A stretch of 64,000 nucleotides of DNA from Thermosporothrix hazakensis (GCF_003253565.1 NZ_QKUF01000009.1:1-64000), one strand, 5' to 3'; counted from the stretch's first letter, positions 1-9,350 are shown. A program made the numbers and translations. The notes: generated from the sequence alone by a model not told the origin.

Positions 1-438
1 CTCTGATGGCTTCCTGCGCCATCCATCCCCCTGGCTGAAGCCAGGGGCCTTCTGCCGCTTTTTGGTAAAACTGCTGTCATTGCGCTCTGGCTTTTTCTCC
101 GCTCTGAAGCATTTACAGAGGTTCTCGTGATAATCGCTGGATTCCAGCTTTCTACTGGTTCTTCAACAGCTTATCAGGCGGCTCTGTTGGCCGCTCTGGT
201 TGTGCGGCATTGGCGTGTTCTCCTTCCCTGAGTTGAGCGGGCTAGCTGGCAAAAATGCCCTGCTTCGATGAAGCAAGCAAGGGATAAAGGAAAATGATGG
301 AGAAAAGGGGGAAGATGTTGTATAGTAATAGATTGGTGACCGGATTGTGCTGTCTCTGTTTCCCGGAGGTCTACCGGGAAATGATTCTTCGCATAAGGAT
401 GGTACGTGGCAGATGGAAGGTTGCCTTCAGGAGGATGC
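1..438. other. Intergenic left edge, no gene supported
   Basis: I see no convincing gene here; the open frames have no ribosome binding site and unlikely composition. The region holds a perfect hairpin at 28-47 (CCCCTGGC, loop TGAA, GCCAGGGG) followed by a short T-rich stretch (54-62), which could terminate a gene lying to the left. The right part is presumably the promoter and leader of the glutamate-cysteine ligase-like gene; a TATAGT hexamer near 319 is a possible -10, with no clear -35. Confidence 0.5.
28..47. repeat. Hairpin with GGCTGAAGCC core
   Basis: Eight perfectly paired bases close a TGAA tetraloop. The same GGCTGAAGCC core recurs at 45609-45620 inside another intergenic region, so this may be a member of a dispersed intergenic palindrome family as well as, or instead of, a terminator. 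Confidence 0.45.
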
Positions 439-1545
439 ATGTTTCGCTTTGGCATTGAGCATGAAATTGCTTTTCTCAGCCGCGATGGCGAATTTGTTGA
501 TTATGAAAACACACCCTTTGAGGTTTTACATACACTGATACGGGAATTGCCGCTCTATGAGCAAGATTATCCACAGCTCAGAATCGGCGAGGCCGGTATC
601 AAGCGGAAACGCTGGTACATTGAGGGATTTGAGCGTTATAACGAGGCCGGTGAGGTGATCGGCTGCCCGCTGAAGGGCATCGAGGTGCGCACCACGCCGC
701 ATCATACGATTCAGGATGTGATGCGAGAACTGCGTGAGAGCTGTCTGTTGCTCTCGGCAGTGGCGACTCGCTATGGCCTGGAACCGGTGCTGATTGGCTT
801 TCATCCCTATAAAAAAGAGTTTGTGCCGGACCCGCCGCTGAACGCGTTTGAGCGGCAGTTCCGACAGAGCATACCCGAGAGACGCACGGCTCTGCTCTCG
901 GTGCTGACCTATGGGCCCGATTTTAATATCTCGCTCGCGGGACTCTCGGCGGCAGAATGTGTCGATCTGGGGCAGAAGCTGACCTACTATAGCCCGTTTA
1001 TTGTGCCGTTGAGCTTCAGTTCTCCTTTCTATGACGGCAAGCTCTGGGGTGGCCTGTCGATTCGGACCTATCAGCGAACGGGGCCACGGCCTGCGGTACT
1101 GGTGTATCTGGAAAACCCTGCTGATCTCATAGCGTGTGATCCCTCGCTAACCCGACTCGCCCGCTTGCCTGCGGAGGTTGGACGAATCGAGTTTAAGGCC
1201 TGCGATAGCTGTGCTGATCTGCGCCTGTACGCTGGCTTCCTGGCGTTGTTGAAAGGACTGGTGCTGGATACCACTTTGCCCGGACGGGCACTGGTGCCCG
1301 ATAGGGAGCTGCACCAGCGGGCGGCGCAAAAGGGCTTTGCACTTACCGAGATTGTGGAGGGAACGGAGCTGGTGCTTGGGGCTGCGGAGCGAGCGCTTGC
1401 TGCTGATGAGGATCGCATGTGGCTTGAGCCGCTCTGGCAGCTTGTGCGTTCTCGAACGTCGCCCGCTGATCTGCTGATTCGTGCCTATATGGAGACCGGT
1501 TCGATCGAGGCCGCGTTACGCGCCTCGTATGCTCAAGCTTCCTGA
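439..1545 (+). CDS. Glutamate-cysteine ligase-like (GCS2-type) enzyme
   Basis: The 368-residue product starts FRFGIEHEIAFL, the N-terminal signature of the carboxylate-amine/glutamate-cysteine ligase fold, and carries basic and acidic patches expected for ATP/Mg and glutamate binding. The start is the ATG at 439, four bases after AGGAGG (429-434); an upstream in-frame ATG at 406 has no such site. The family ligates glutamate to an amine or cysteine (glutathione, bacillithiol-like or ergothioneine routes), but the substrate cannot be told from sequence. No partner synthetase is next to it. The next gene is a TetR regulator in the same direction 121 bp downstream. Confidence 0.72.
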   Translation: MFRFGIEHEIAFLSRDGEFVDYENTPFEVLHTLIRELPLYEQDYPQLRIGEAGIKRKRWYIEGFERYNEAGEVIGCPLKGIEVRTTPHHTIQDVMRELRESCLLLSAVATRYGLEPVLIGFHPYKKEFVPDPPLNAFERQFRQSIPERRTALLSVLTYGPDFNISLAGLSAAECVDLGQKLTYYSPFIVPLSFSSPFYDGKLWGGLSIRTYQRTGPRPAVLVYLENPADLIACDPSLTRLARLPAEVGRIEFKACDSCADLRLYAGFLALLKGLVLDTTLPGRALVPDRELHQRAAQKGFALTEIVEGTELVLGAAERALAADEDRMWLEPLWQLVRSRTSPADLLIRAYMETGSIEAALRASYAQAS

Positions 1546-1666
1546 GGACAATAGATGCCGGAGAAGGAAGCAGATGCTCTTCCGGCACTTTTTATTGACT
1601 GGCTGCCCAGAATGTGCTACGATAGGAAGCGAAGCAGACACATTGAGTACCGCCAGAGGAGCACGT

Positions 1667-2275
1667 ATGCCGAAAATTGTCGATGCACAGATACGCGAGG
1701 CCACGCGCCAGCGCATTCTACGCGAGGCCGCGCGTGAGTTCGCTCGCCTGGGTTTCGATCAGGCAAATATCAACCTGATCGCCGAGCAGGCAGGCATTGG
1801 AAAAGGTACGATCTACCTGTACTTTGAGAACAAGCGAGCGCTGTTTATTGAGATGCTGCGCTCTATCGCTCAATCACAGCTTGCTTCTTTGCGTGCAGCA
1901 CTTGCGGAAAAAGGCACGCTTCAGCAGCGCCTGGAGCGGCTTGTGCTGGCTTTTGCTCGTATGGCCGAGGAGGACAGCGATAGCTTTCATGTCTACATGA
2001 GCTCGCTCTATGGTGTGAATCGTGCGTTTCAGGCTGAAGCGACAAAGCAGTTACACGAGTATCTGGCGGTGATCGCACATATTCTTGAGGAGAGCCAGCA
2101 GGCGGGCGAGATCCAGATTGAGGATGTTGAGATGACGGCGTTACGCATCTTTTCGGCAACCGAATCGTTTGTCCTTTCTGCTCGTGTGCTTGGATACACG
2201 GAGCAGGAAATTACCCGGCAGGCTTCTGTGATTGCGCATCAGGTGCTGCATGGAATCGGGGTACATGCCGGATAA
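1667..2275 (+). CDS. TetR/AcrR-family transcriptional regulator
   Basis: This 202-residue protein has an N-terminal helix-turn-helix (about residues 15-60) with the typical TetR sequence FDQANINLIAEQAGIGKGTIYLY read in pieces: a recognition helix ending in KGTIYLYF followed by NKRALF. The C-terminal part is an all-helical ligand domain of TetR_C type. The ATG at 1667 follows AGAGGAG (1655-1661) and precedes MPKIVDAQ; a longer frame opening at 1481 overlaps the upstream gene and is not needed. It is followed 73 bp later by the CLC channel gene, a plausible but unproven target. Confidence 0.88.
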   Translation: MPKIVDAQIREATRQRILREAAREFARLGFDQANINLIAEQAGIGKGTIYLYFENKRALFIEMLRSIAQSQLASLRAALAEKGTLQQRLERLVLAFARMAEEDSDSFHVYMSSLYGVNRAFQAEATKQLHEYLAVIAHILEESQQAGEIQIEDVEMTALRIFSATESFVLSARVLGYTEQEITRQASVIAHQVLHGIGVHAG

Positions 2276-2348
2276 GCGCATGTATCTCTCTTTTTTTTGC
2301 CTTTGTTTGGTTGACCACCCACCCAAAAAAGAAGGAGGTATGACACTT

Positions 2349-4208
2349 ATGTTTCGTATGGGGAGGCGCGGGCTTCCGTTTCGGCGCTTCGCTCACCGGT
2401 TTCCGGGCCTTGAGAACCCGCGTTCTCTGCTCAAATGGATTATCATCAGTACATTGATCGGCGTGGTGGCGGGAGTGGGGGCAATTCTCTTTTATGCGGC
2501 TATTCATCTGGCCTCAACACTTTTTCTTGGCGGCCTTGTTGGCTATCGTCCCCCTGAACCAGCCGGGGAAGGGAGCACAAGTGTGATGTCGTTCTGGCAG
2601 GCAGCGCACCCCTGGTTGTTGCCTGTGGTGACAACACTTGGTGGACTGCTGGCGGGCGCTATTGTCTTTACACTGGCTCCTGAGGCGGAGGGACATGGCA
2701 CTGATGCCGCGATCGCTGCTTTTCATCAGGGCAAGCCGATCCGCGCTCGGATTCCGCTGATCAAGCTGGTTGCCTCGGCGATTACTATCGGCAGTGGAGG
2801 ATCAGCAGGGCGTGAGGGGCCGGCGGCACAGATTAGCGCGGGGTTTGGCTCGCTTCTGGCGACGCTTTTACGGTTGGATGCTCGCGAGCGTAGAATTGCC
2901 CTGGCAACCGGCATGGGCGCGGGTATCGGGGCAATCTTCCGCGCGCCACTGGGGGGTGCGCTCCTTGCGGCAGAAATTCTCTATCTGAAAGACATGGAGA
3001 CCGAAGCAATCATCCCGGCGCTTATTGCTTCGATTGTGGGCTTCAGTATCTTCGGGAGCTGGTCCGGCTGGAATCCGATCTTCGCGACGCCGGAACACTA
3101 TGACTTCACGCAGCCTGTTCAGCTTGTGTACTATGTGGTGCTCGGGTTGCTCTGTGGCGGGATCGGGATCCTTTATGCGCGTGGATTCTATGGAATCACC
3201 GAGCTGTTTCAGCGTCTCCGTTTGCCTCGCTGGGTCAAGCCGGGTATTGGAGGACTGCTTGTCGGTTTGATCGGTCTGGTGCTTCCACAGGCGATCGGGA
3301 TGGGCTATGGCTGGGTGCAGTTGAGCATGAGTCAGGCACTGCTGCAATTGCCGCTTTGGGTTGTTGTGCTCCTGCCATTCGTCAAGATTCTGACTACTGG
3401 CCTGTCGGTTGGTTCGGGCGGCTCTGGCGGTATTTTTGGGCCCGGGATGGTGATTGGTGGCATGGTCGGCGCGATGCTCTGGCGGCTCGGCTATCATCTG
3501 CTTCCTGGTCTGCCTGCCTCGCCCGGACCGTTTGTGATTGTGGGTATGATGGCGATGTTCGGCGGAATCGCGCACGCTCCGCTGGCTGTAATGCTGATGG
3601 TGGCCGAAATGACGGGTAATCTTTCGTTGCTGGCTCCTGCCATGATCGCTGTCAGTCTCGCCTACCTGATTGTTGGCGATAACACAATCTATCAGAGCCA
3701 GCTTAAGACGCGGATTGATTCCCCTGCCCATCGTTTGCAGTTGACCTATCCGCTGCTCTCGATGCTGACCGTGCAGCAAGCGATGGAGCCGCTTACGCTC
3801 ACGTTTCAACCCACCCAGACCGTTGCCGAGGCTGAACTGCAGTTGCGCTCGCAGGGACGGCGAGGTGCTCCTGTGCTGAACGAGCATCGTCGTTTGCTTG
3901 GTGTTCTGACGCGTCTGGATGTGCTTCGTGTTCCGGTAAGCGAGCGCGAGGAGCGGCGTGTTGCGGAGGCCATGAATAGCAGTGTGTTGACGGTGCGGGA
4001 GGACGAGGCGCTTGATGAGGTCTTAACCGAGCTGACGGAGAAAGGGGTGAGTTGGGCCCCGGTCGTTGCTGGCGCATTACCAACCGAGCAGCAAGTGATC
4101 GGCGTTCTCTCGGTGGCTCATATCACGCGCCTCTACCGAAAAGTTGCGTCAGAGAACACGCGCTCGCTCAGCCTGTCAAGCACAATGCATACCAGCGAGA
4201 TATCATAA
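2349..4208 (+). CDS. CLC-family chloride channel/antiporter with C-terminal CBS pair
   Basis: This 619-residue membrane protein has the CLC signatures GSGGSAGREGP (about residues 148-158, containing the gating glutamate) and GSGGSGGIFGPG (about 356-367) inside a multi-helix domain, followed by two CBS domains (about 470-610), which usually bind adenine nucleotides. By eye the second, intracellular 'proton' glutamate of exchangers seems replaced (AAEILY context), which would suit a channel or uncoupled transporter, but this needs an alignment. I choose the ATG at 2349, nine bases after GGAGGT (2334-2339); the ATG at 2340 abuts the site. It probably lies in one direction with the preceding TetR gene. 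Confidence 0.9.
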   Translation: MFRMGRRGLPFRRFAHRFPGLENPRSLLKWIIISTLIGVVAGVGAILFYAAIHLASTLFLGGLVGYRPPEPAGEGSTSVMSFWQAAHPWLLPVVTTLGGLLAGAIVFTLAPEAEGHGTDAAIAAFHQGKPIRARIPLIKLVASAITIGSGGSAGREGPAAQISAGFGSLLATLLRLDARERRIALATGMGAGIGAIFRAPLGGALLAAEILYLKDMETEAIIPALIASIVGFSIFGSWSGWNPIFATPEHYDFTQPVQLVYYVVLGLLCGGIGILYARGFYGITELFQRLRLPRWVKPGIGGLLVGLIGLVLPQAIGMGYGWVQLSMSQALLQLPLWVVVLLPFVKILTTGLSVGSGGSGGIFGPGMVIGGMVGAMLWRLGYHLLPGLPASPGPFVIVGMMAMFGGIAHAPLAVMLMVAEMTGNLSLLAPAMIAVSLAYLIVGDNTIYQSQLKTRIDSPAHRLQLTYPLLSMLTVQQAMEPLTLTFQPTQTVAEAELQLRSQGRRGAPVLNEHRRLLGVLTRLDVLRVPVSEREERRVAEAMNSSVLTVREDEALDEVLTELTEKGVSWAPVVAGALPTEQQVIGVLSVAHITRLYRKVASENTRSLSLSSTMHTSEIS

Positions 4209-4376
4209 ACGAGAAAAGCGGCATCGTGCGAAAAAAGAGAAAACTGACCGAATATGAAGCTGGAACGTTTTCTCTTCTAGAGACGTGTTCTTTAAGGGGA
4301 TAATTTGTAAGAGAAGTGACATTCTAGTGATCTCCGGGCTGCTGAAATCAGCATTCAGAAGTAAACGAAGAGGCGT

Positions 4377-5561
4377 ATGCAGGGAGAAGGACTTTCACTT
4401 CAAGAAGATGTGTTTTATGTGATGCCAATCGAGCTCTCTGAGGGAGGCGACTCGCGTTATCTCGTCACGATGCCGCCCGGTATTGGTGACACGGTCGCTG
4501 TTGGGCTGAGCGCGATTGATCAGATTATCCGAAATGATCGCGATGCAGCGGGCAAAATAGACGTCCTCTGCAACCGGAAGCAGGCTGAAGTATTTGCCTG
4601 TGATCCTCGCATTCATCGGCTGATTATCGTCAGGAGCACGCTGTTCCCTTCTGGTGAGGGAACGTTTCTGCGCGGTATTTTCCCCGGTCAGCAGGTACAG
4701 CCGCTGGTGCGCTTTTTGCGTTCACAACGTTATGAAGCGGTTGTGCCCGGGATGCCTGCGCCGACGTTCTTTTATCTGCTTGGTTTGCCGGTCATGTTTG
4801 CCTCACTTCCCGATCTGGGAAAGGATATTCTGGCATTGCATGAGGCCCGGGATCGCCATATTAGCTACCTGACACGGAAGGTGGTGAACGCCTTTTTTAA
4901 GGATGCACTGCCTCCTCCCGAGCTGGAAGAAGCGATTCCGCTCTATCTGACGGCAAAGCATGTGCGGGCGGCACGTCTATTGATGGATGTCTATCGTGGG
5001 AGATCGGATGATCGCGTTCTGCTGGTCGCTCCTGATACATCTTCTGTTGTCACTCGGCCGCCAACGCCGCTTCTGCTTGCAGGTATCGGGGAGGCGCTGG
5101 CACGTGATGAGCGATTACGGGTAGTGATTCTGCCCGCCTACACGCTTCCAGAGGCGGCTGACCAGCTCTATAAGGGGCTCAAGCGTGACGCTGCTGGCCG
5201 GGTGTTTCGTATAATGGAGGATCAGCTACCCGACCTGCTGACCACCACAGCACTTATCGATCAGGCGGACCTCTTTCTCTGTGGCGATACGGGGCTGATG
5301 CACCTTGCTATTGCGTTGAAGCTGCTTTCAGAGCCCGCCGAGGAGCAGCCGCGGAATCAAACACGCGTCATTGTGCTTTTTGGTGGCACGAACCCCTGCT
5401 TTTTTGGCTACAGCACTCGCTCTGTGATTCTTGGACGTAATCGTAAGGAGCAGCGGATGCTGGTTCCGGGTATCGCGAAAGAGCTCTACGACCGGCGTGA
5501 GCGAGATTTCTTTGATCATATCGAGCCGGCAGCGATTACAGCAGCGCTTCTTGCGAAGTGA
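4377..5561 (+). CDS. Glycosyltransferase family 9 (heptosyltransferase-like) protein
   Basis: The 394-residue protein begins with RYLVTMPPGIGDTVAVGLSAI, the glycine-rich N-terminal loop of GT9 enzymes, and has GDTGLMHLA near residues 302-310, the conserved donor-side motif (D-T/S-G-x-x-H) of this GT-B family. Family members transfer sugars from nucleotide-activated donors to cell-envelope or secondary-metabolite acceptors. A lipopolysaccharide role is unlikely if this is a ktedonobacterium, so the acceptor is open. GAAGAGG (4367-4373) precedes the ATG. A small membrane protein follows in the same direction. Confidence 0.75.
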   Translation: MQGEGLSLQEDVFYVMPIELSEGGDSRYLVTMPPGIGDTVAVGLSAIDQIIRNDRDAAGKIDVLCNRKQAEVFACDPRIHRLIIVRSTLFPSGEGTFLRGIFPGQQVQPLVRFLRSQRYEAVVPGMPAPTFFYLLGLPVMFASLPDLGKDILALHEARDRHISYLTRKVVNAFFKDALPPPELEEAIPLYLTAKHVRAARLLMDVYRGRSDDRVLLVAPDTSSVVTRPPTPLLLAGIGEALARDERLRVVILPAYTLPEAADQLYKGLKRDAAGRVFRIMEDQLPDLLTTTALIDQADLFLCGDTGLMHLAIALKLLSEPAEEQPRNQTRVIVLFGGTNPCFFGYSTRSVILGRNRKEQRMLVPGIAKELYDRRERDFFDHIEPAAITAALLAK

Positions 5562-5672
5562 TTGCTTCTGCGACCAGTTTGATTGGTTTCGGGTGTTTGC
5601 TTATCTGGTTCTGCGACCTGGCCTCTCTGGCTGTCTGTCCTGTATACTTCCTTTCAAAAAGGAGGAAATGAA

Positions 5673-6146
5673 TTGCATAGAAAAAACGGGGTCAGGTTGT
5701 TACTCGCGCTCTATCTGCCGCATGTGCTGTTTATCATTGCGTGTATAGCCTTTTTTGTGGTATTCGTGATAAGCATGGCAGTTGTGGTGCATCTGCTTGG
5801 GATAAGCGTGCCGTTCAGCCTGGGAGGATGGAGCATCCTGGCAGGAGTCTATTTCCTGGCGGGGCTGCTTTTCTTCAGCTACTACCTGTGCAAGGTGATT
5901 CCAGCGCTTTTCCCGGGTGACGCGCCGCGACAGAAACGGATTGCGCTACTTGGTGGGTTGCCGTTTATGGTACCGGCGGCGCTCGGGCTGTTTGCCTGGC
6001 TCGACATGTACTCGTTGCCGGATGAGTGTGGGCCGCTAGCCCTGAGCTTTTTCGGGACGGTTGGTTTCTCGCTTGCTTCCCTGCTCTATCTGGGGCTGAC
6101 CTTCTACTACTTTAGAGGGTGCTCGCTTTTCAGTCGGGCTGCCTGA
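5673..6146 (+). CDS. Small four-to-five-helix membrane protein, unknown function
   Basis: This 157-residue, very hydrophobic protein is of no family I recognise; about four or five membrane segments are visible. The best start is the TTG at 5673, seven bases after GGAGG (5661-5665). The nearby ATG at 5669 is out of frame. It lies 111 bp after the GT9-like gene and may share its transcript. A perfect hairpin follows the stop. Confidence 0.6.
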   Translation: MHRKNGVRLLLALYLPHVLFIIACIAFFVVFVISMAVVVHLLGISVPFSLGGWSILAGVYFLAGLLFFSYYLCKVIPALFPGDAPRQKRIALLGGLPFMVPAALGLFAWLDMYSLPDECGPLALSFFGTVGFSLASLLYLGLTFYYFRGCSLFSRAA

Positions 6147-6160
6147 TCGACCTGATACAG

Positions 6161-6191
6161 GAACTCTTTCTCGCAATCGGAGAAAGAGTTC
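6161..6191. terminator. Convergent hairpin terminator
   Basis: A perfect 12-bp stem (GAACTCTTTCTC / GAGAAAGAGTTC) with a 7-base loop lies between two convergent genes, 14 bp after one stop and 6 bp after the other. The T-tracts are weak on both sides, so termination is likely but of uncertain strength. Confidence 0.65.
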
Positions 6192-6197
6192 TTTGCG

Positions 6198-7076
6198 TTA
6201 GACCTGACTTTCAGCCGGATCATAGCACTCGCATGACGGGTGCGGCAGCGGCTTGTAGCGGCGCGGGATGCGGCGTGTTTGCAGGTAGTAGGTCAGGAAG
6301 AAGGCGCCGGTCGCCAGCGCACAGATGTAGAAGCTGACGGGCCAATGTCCGACCAGAGCAAGGAGGATGCCACCCCATGTAAAGCCAAGCCCGAGCAGAA
6401 TTGCAAGGCCAATCGCGGCAAGTGGCCGATGAACCAGATGCTCGGCGCTGGCGGCAGGAACAACCAGCAAGGCAAATGAGAGGAGCACCCCGATAACCTG
6501 TACGGCCTCCGCGATGGTGATTGCCAGAAGTACCATAAAGAGTAACGAGAGCAGACGAACAGGCACCCCACGCACGCGTGCAACCTGTGGATCGATCGAG
6601 GCAAAGAGCAGCGGACGAAAGATACAGGCCAGAATAACCAGCACGCCAAGTCCGCACAGGAGCATAACCCGCACATCAGCAGCCCGGACCGTCCAAAGCG
6701 AGCCGAAGAGCAGATTAACTGTAGAGGTCGCTTGCTGTGTGTAGAGGTTCAGGAAGAGTACCCCCAGGCCAAGCACAAAGGAAAGAAACATGCCAATCTC
6801 AATGTCGCGCCCGCGAAGCCGGTTGCCAAGTGCCCCCATACCAAGCGCCGCCAGAATAGTAAAGAGGAACATGCCCGCGAATGAGCTGATCCCGAACAGC
6901 GCGGCTCCGGTCGAGCCCGCGAAGCCGATGTGTGACAGCGCGTGAGCCGCAAATGTCTGTGAGCGCAGGACGGCAAAATAGCCGACAATAGCCGAGACAA
7001 TGGCCACAACGGTTCCTGCGGCAAAAGCCCAGAAGACGAAATCCTGATCTTGATACAGGTGAAACAGTTCAAACAT
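6198..7076 (-). CDS. ABC-3 family metal (Zn/Mn) transporter permease
   Basis: This 292-residue integral membrane protein is of the ZnuB/MntB (ABC-3) family. Visible family features are FAAHALSHIGFAG near the N-terminus and the central ARVRGVPVRLLS and IGVLLSFALLVVPAA segments, with about eight helices. It would form the channel for Zn2+, Mn2+ or Fe2+ with an ATPase and a lipoprotein receptor. It sits 9 bp after a paralogous permease and no ATPase or receptor gene is adjacent. The C-terminal tail contains a CEC motif (HPSCECYD), possibly metal-binding (inference). Confidence 0.88.
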   Translation of the reverse strand: MFELFHLYQDQDFVFWAFAAGTVVAIVSAIVGYFAVLRSQTFAAHALSHIGFAGSTGAALFGISSFAGMFLFTILAALGMGALGNRLRGRDIEIGMFLSFVLGLGVLFLNLYTQQATSTVNLLFGSLWTVRAADVRVMLLCGLGVLVILACIFRPLLFASIDPQVARVRGVPVRLLSLLFMVLLAITIAEAVQVIGVLLSFALLVVPAASAEHLVHRPLAAIGLAILLGLGFTWGGILLALVGHWPVSFYICALATGAFFLTYYLQTRRIPRRYKPLPHPSCECYDPAESQV

Positions 7077-7085
7077 AGTATATCC

Positions 7086-8012
7086 CTACCGTGATGATCG
7101 CAAAACCTCAGGCTCCATTTTTGCCTGCTCAGGTTGCATGGCGAGCGGTTGTGGCTGTGCTGTAAGCTCTCGACGACGGCGGTTCAACCAGAGCGGCGAA
7201 AGCAGGCGCACGGGCAGATAGACGCCAAATGAAATGGTGGCGACACAAAAACTGATCGGCAATGAGACCGTGTTCAGCGGGTAGAAGTTCAGCGGTGTGA
7301 TCGCTGCCAGATAGATGCCAACCCAGATGTAGATGATACCTAGCACAATCGAAAGGGCAATTGCGCCCAGCGGAGTACGTGCGATCCGAATGGCGGTCGC
7401 TGCCGGGCCAACCAGCAAGGTGAAGATCAGCAACACGCCCACAATCTGGACCGAGATAGAAATGGTAATTGCGACGATCACCAGAAACAGAACGCTTAAC
7501 AGGCGCACTGGCATTCCTCGTGCCTGCGCTACTTCGGGATCAACTGAGCTGAAGAGCAACGGGCGAAAAAGGAAACAAAGGACTGCAAGCGCGAGAATGC
7601 TAAAGATCAATGTGACTGTGCTATCAAGGCTGCTGATGCCGACAATGGTGCCAAAAAGGATGCTGTACGCCTTTTCGGCGTAGCCACGATAGAGCGAGAG
7701 GAAAAGGAAGCCCAGAGCCAGAGTGAAGGTAGTAACCACCCCTATGGCGATATCCCGTTCACGTAGCGTTCTGGCAAGAAAGCCGATGCCAACGCCGGAC
7801 CCGATCGTAAAGATCAGCAGCCCGATGACCGGATGTATTCCCAGAAAGACGGCTCCCGCGGCCCCCGCAAAGCCAATGTGTGCCAGCGAGTGCCCGGCAA
7901 AGGTCAGGCCGCGTACAATAAGAAAGTAGCCAACAACAGCGGCCACAATCGCGACACAGGTGCCAGCGATGAACGCGTTTCGGATAAAAGAATAGGCGAA
8001 TATGTCAAACAT
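7086..8012 (-). CDS. ABC-3 family metal (Zn/Mn) transporter permease, second copy
   Basis: This 308-residue permease is paralogous to its downstream neighbour, with the same FAGHSLAHIGFAG, AQARGMPVRLLS and VGVLLIFTLLVGPAA segments. I place the start at the ATG at 8012 (MFDIFAY), matching MFELFHL of the paralogue; a GTG at 8048 would add twelve unconserved residues. Two different permeases side by side suggests a heterodimeric channel. It is the first gene of the pair, preceded by a 240-bp region containing a perfect palindrome. Confidence 0.88.
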   Translation of the reverse strand: MFDIFAYSFIRNAFIAGTCVAIVAAVVGYFLIVRGLTFAGHSLAHIGFAGAAGAVFLGIHPVIGLLIFTIGSGVGIGFLARTLRERDIAIGVVTTFTLALGFLFLSLYRGYAEKAYSILFGTIVGISSLDSTVTLIFSILALAVLCFLFRPLLFSSVDPEVAQARGMPVRLLSVLFLVIVAITISISVQIVGVLLIFTLLVGPAATAIRIARTPLGAIALSIVLGIIYIWVGIYLAAITPLNFYPLNTVSLPISFCVATISFGVYLPVRLLSPLWLNRRRRELTAQPQPLAMQPEQAKMEPEVLRSSR

Positions 8013-8172
8013 GCTCGTTTTGTTCCTGTTTATCTCTGTCCCTACCACAACAGCCGGAAGGAATATGTAGCACAGGAGAGATGATGAACGCTCACTGTCT
8101 ATAAAATGATACGAAGTCTCGTTAGATAGAATAGCATACGGTATAAAGAAATGTCAATCTGATGAGGGAGGC

Positions 8173-8188
8173 TGCTCATATATGAGCA
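8173..8188. promoter_or_regulatory. Perfect 16-bp palindrome, candidate operator
   Basis: TGCTCATATATGAGCA lies 161 bp upstream of the first permease gene. It is a plausible binding site for a dimeric repressor such as a metal sensor, although it does not match the Zur or ArsR/SmtB consensus I know. It also lies just downstream of a terminator for the gene to the right. Confidence 0.4.
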
Positions 8189-8190
8189 CA

Positions 8191-8230
8191 AAAGAAGAGA
8201 GCGTAAGCGGTAAAGAAGGCTCACGCTCTC
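8191..8230 (-). terminator. Intrinsic terminator of the TIM-barrel gene
   Basis: On the minus strand GAGAGCGTGAGC pairs with GCTTACGCTCTC (one G-U pair) and is followed by TTCTTTTG. It begins 23 bp after the stop codon of the gene ending at 8253. Confidence 0.75.
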
Positions 8231-8252
8231 CTCTCTCATGTCGCGATTGGGC

Positions 8253-9350
8253 TTAGTTGCCATAGGTGATGACTAATGGTGCGGGATCGAGTTTCATTAC
8301 CTCGTCGGGCGTCATAATGCCGGTTTTCGACTCGATCTTATAGAATATCTTGAAGCCGCCATACTTGAAATTATTGTATTTCTGCATGTCTCCTTGCACC
8401 CACTGTGTGTATTGCTCCACTTTATCCTCATGGTCTCCGGGGTAGCCCCCGACGCTATCGACATGCAGCACAACGTCTACTCGGGGATCGAAACGCAGAT
8501 TGCGCTTATCGGCTATCTCCGCCTTTGAGGCATCGTAGGGATTCTTCAGATCGTCGCCGCTCGGTCGATACTGGTGAATAATCAGCATCTTGCGCGGCAC
8601 ATGGTATTTCATCGGGATCTCTGCCACTGCCTCAATGATGGGGTTCAGATCCGAAGCGCGAACGTTGCTCAGGTTGGTGCCTGGAACGCCATCATGACGC
8701 GGGAACATCCATTCTGGATCAACGGCCATATGCACAAACGAGTATTTCTGCAAATAGGGCAGGAAGAAATTAACTTCTGGCATAATCGCTGACTGACCGA
8801 AATTCAGATCCAGGAACAGCAAAAGGTCATGCTCCTGACAGAAATCAATATATTGTTGAATGGTCGCTTCATCGACATGGTGGCTGTATGTATGTTGTGG
8901 CCCGGGAGAGCCGTCAGGAACGCTAACAACAAGGTCAATGCCGAGCTTGACCGGGTGCTCCGGGTCGATCTGCTCATAGGCTGCTCCCTGCTGTTTCAGT
9001 TGCTCAAGCATGGTATCAGTGAGCTGGTAGGCAGGCCCGGTTGCCGGTGCCCCGGGAATGGCGTAGAAGGCCACGACGCGATTTTTGGGTAGAATGGCTC
9101 CTACATCTGGATTAAAGGCGGGGGTTGGCGATGGCGTCGGCGTTGGCGGCTTGGTTGGTGATGGTGTCGGTGTTGGTGCCAGCGACAGCGCGTCGGCCAT
9201 AAATGTTGGAACGACCACAGAGATACCGACCAGAACCAGCACGCACACGACGAGAAGTAGAATTAGTGCGATAAGACCGGCCTTCTTGCGCGGCTTTTTA
9301 GGCGGCTGCTGTGGATACTGTGGCATCTGCGGTGGGTTGGGTTGATACAC
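8253..9350 (-). CDS. Membrane-anchored putative glycoside-hydrolase-like TIM-barrel protein
   Basis: The 365-residue protein has a short Pro/Gln-rich cytoplasmic head, one membrane helix (about residues 24-50), a Thr/Pro spacer (TPTPSPTKPPTPTPSP) typical of wall-spanning linkers, and an extracytoplasmic domain of about 280 residues. That domain reads as alternating strands and helices (VVAFYAIPG, LLLFLDLNFG, FVHMAVDPEW, MLIIHQYR, VVLHVDSVGGY), consistent with a TIM barrel like uncharacterised glycoside-hydrolase-like lipoproteins. Catalytic residues are not certain. The start is GTG at 9350 after AAGGAG with nine bases spacing. Confidence 0.6.
   Translation of the reverse strand: MYQPNPPQMPQYPQQPPKKPRKKAGLIALILLLVVCVLVLVGISVVVPTFMADALSLAPTPTPSPTKPPTPTPSPTPAFNPDVGAILPKNRVVAFYAIPGAPATGPAYQLTDTMLEQLKQQGAAYEQIDPEHPVKLGIDLVVSVPDGSPGPQHTYSHHVDEATIQQYIDFCQEHDLLLFLDLNFGQSAIMPEVNFFLPYLQKYSFVHMAVDPEWMFPRHDGVPGTNLSNVRASDLNPIIEAVAEIPMKYHVPRKMLIIHQYRPSGDDLKNPYDASKAEIADKRNLRFDPRVDVVLHVDSVGGYPGDHEDKVEQYTQWVQGDMQKYNNFKYGGFKIFYKIESKTGIMTPDEVMKLDPAPLVITYGN

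Noticed and set aside
174..455. 93-codon minus-strand open frame at the left edge
   Set aside because: No ribosome binding site, His/Arg/Gln-rich composition unlike its neighbours, and it overlaps the start of the ligase-like gene antisense.
2349..4208. CLC gene as a CLC-F fluoride antiporter
   Set aside because: The GREGP motif and C-terminal CBS pair fit ordinary CLC proteins, and no fluoride riboswitch precedes it.
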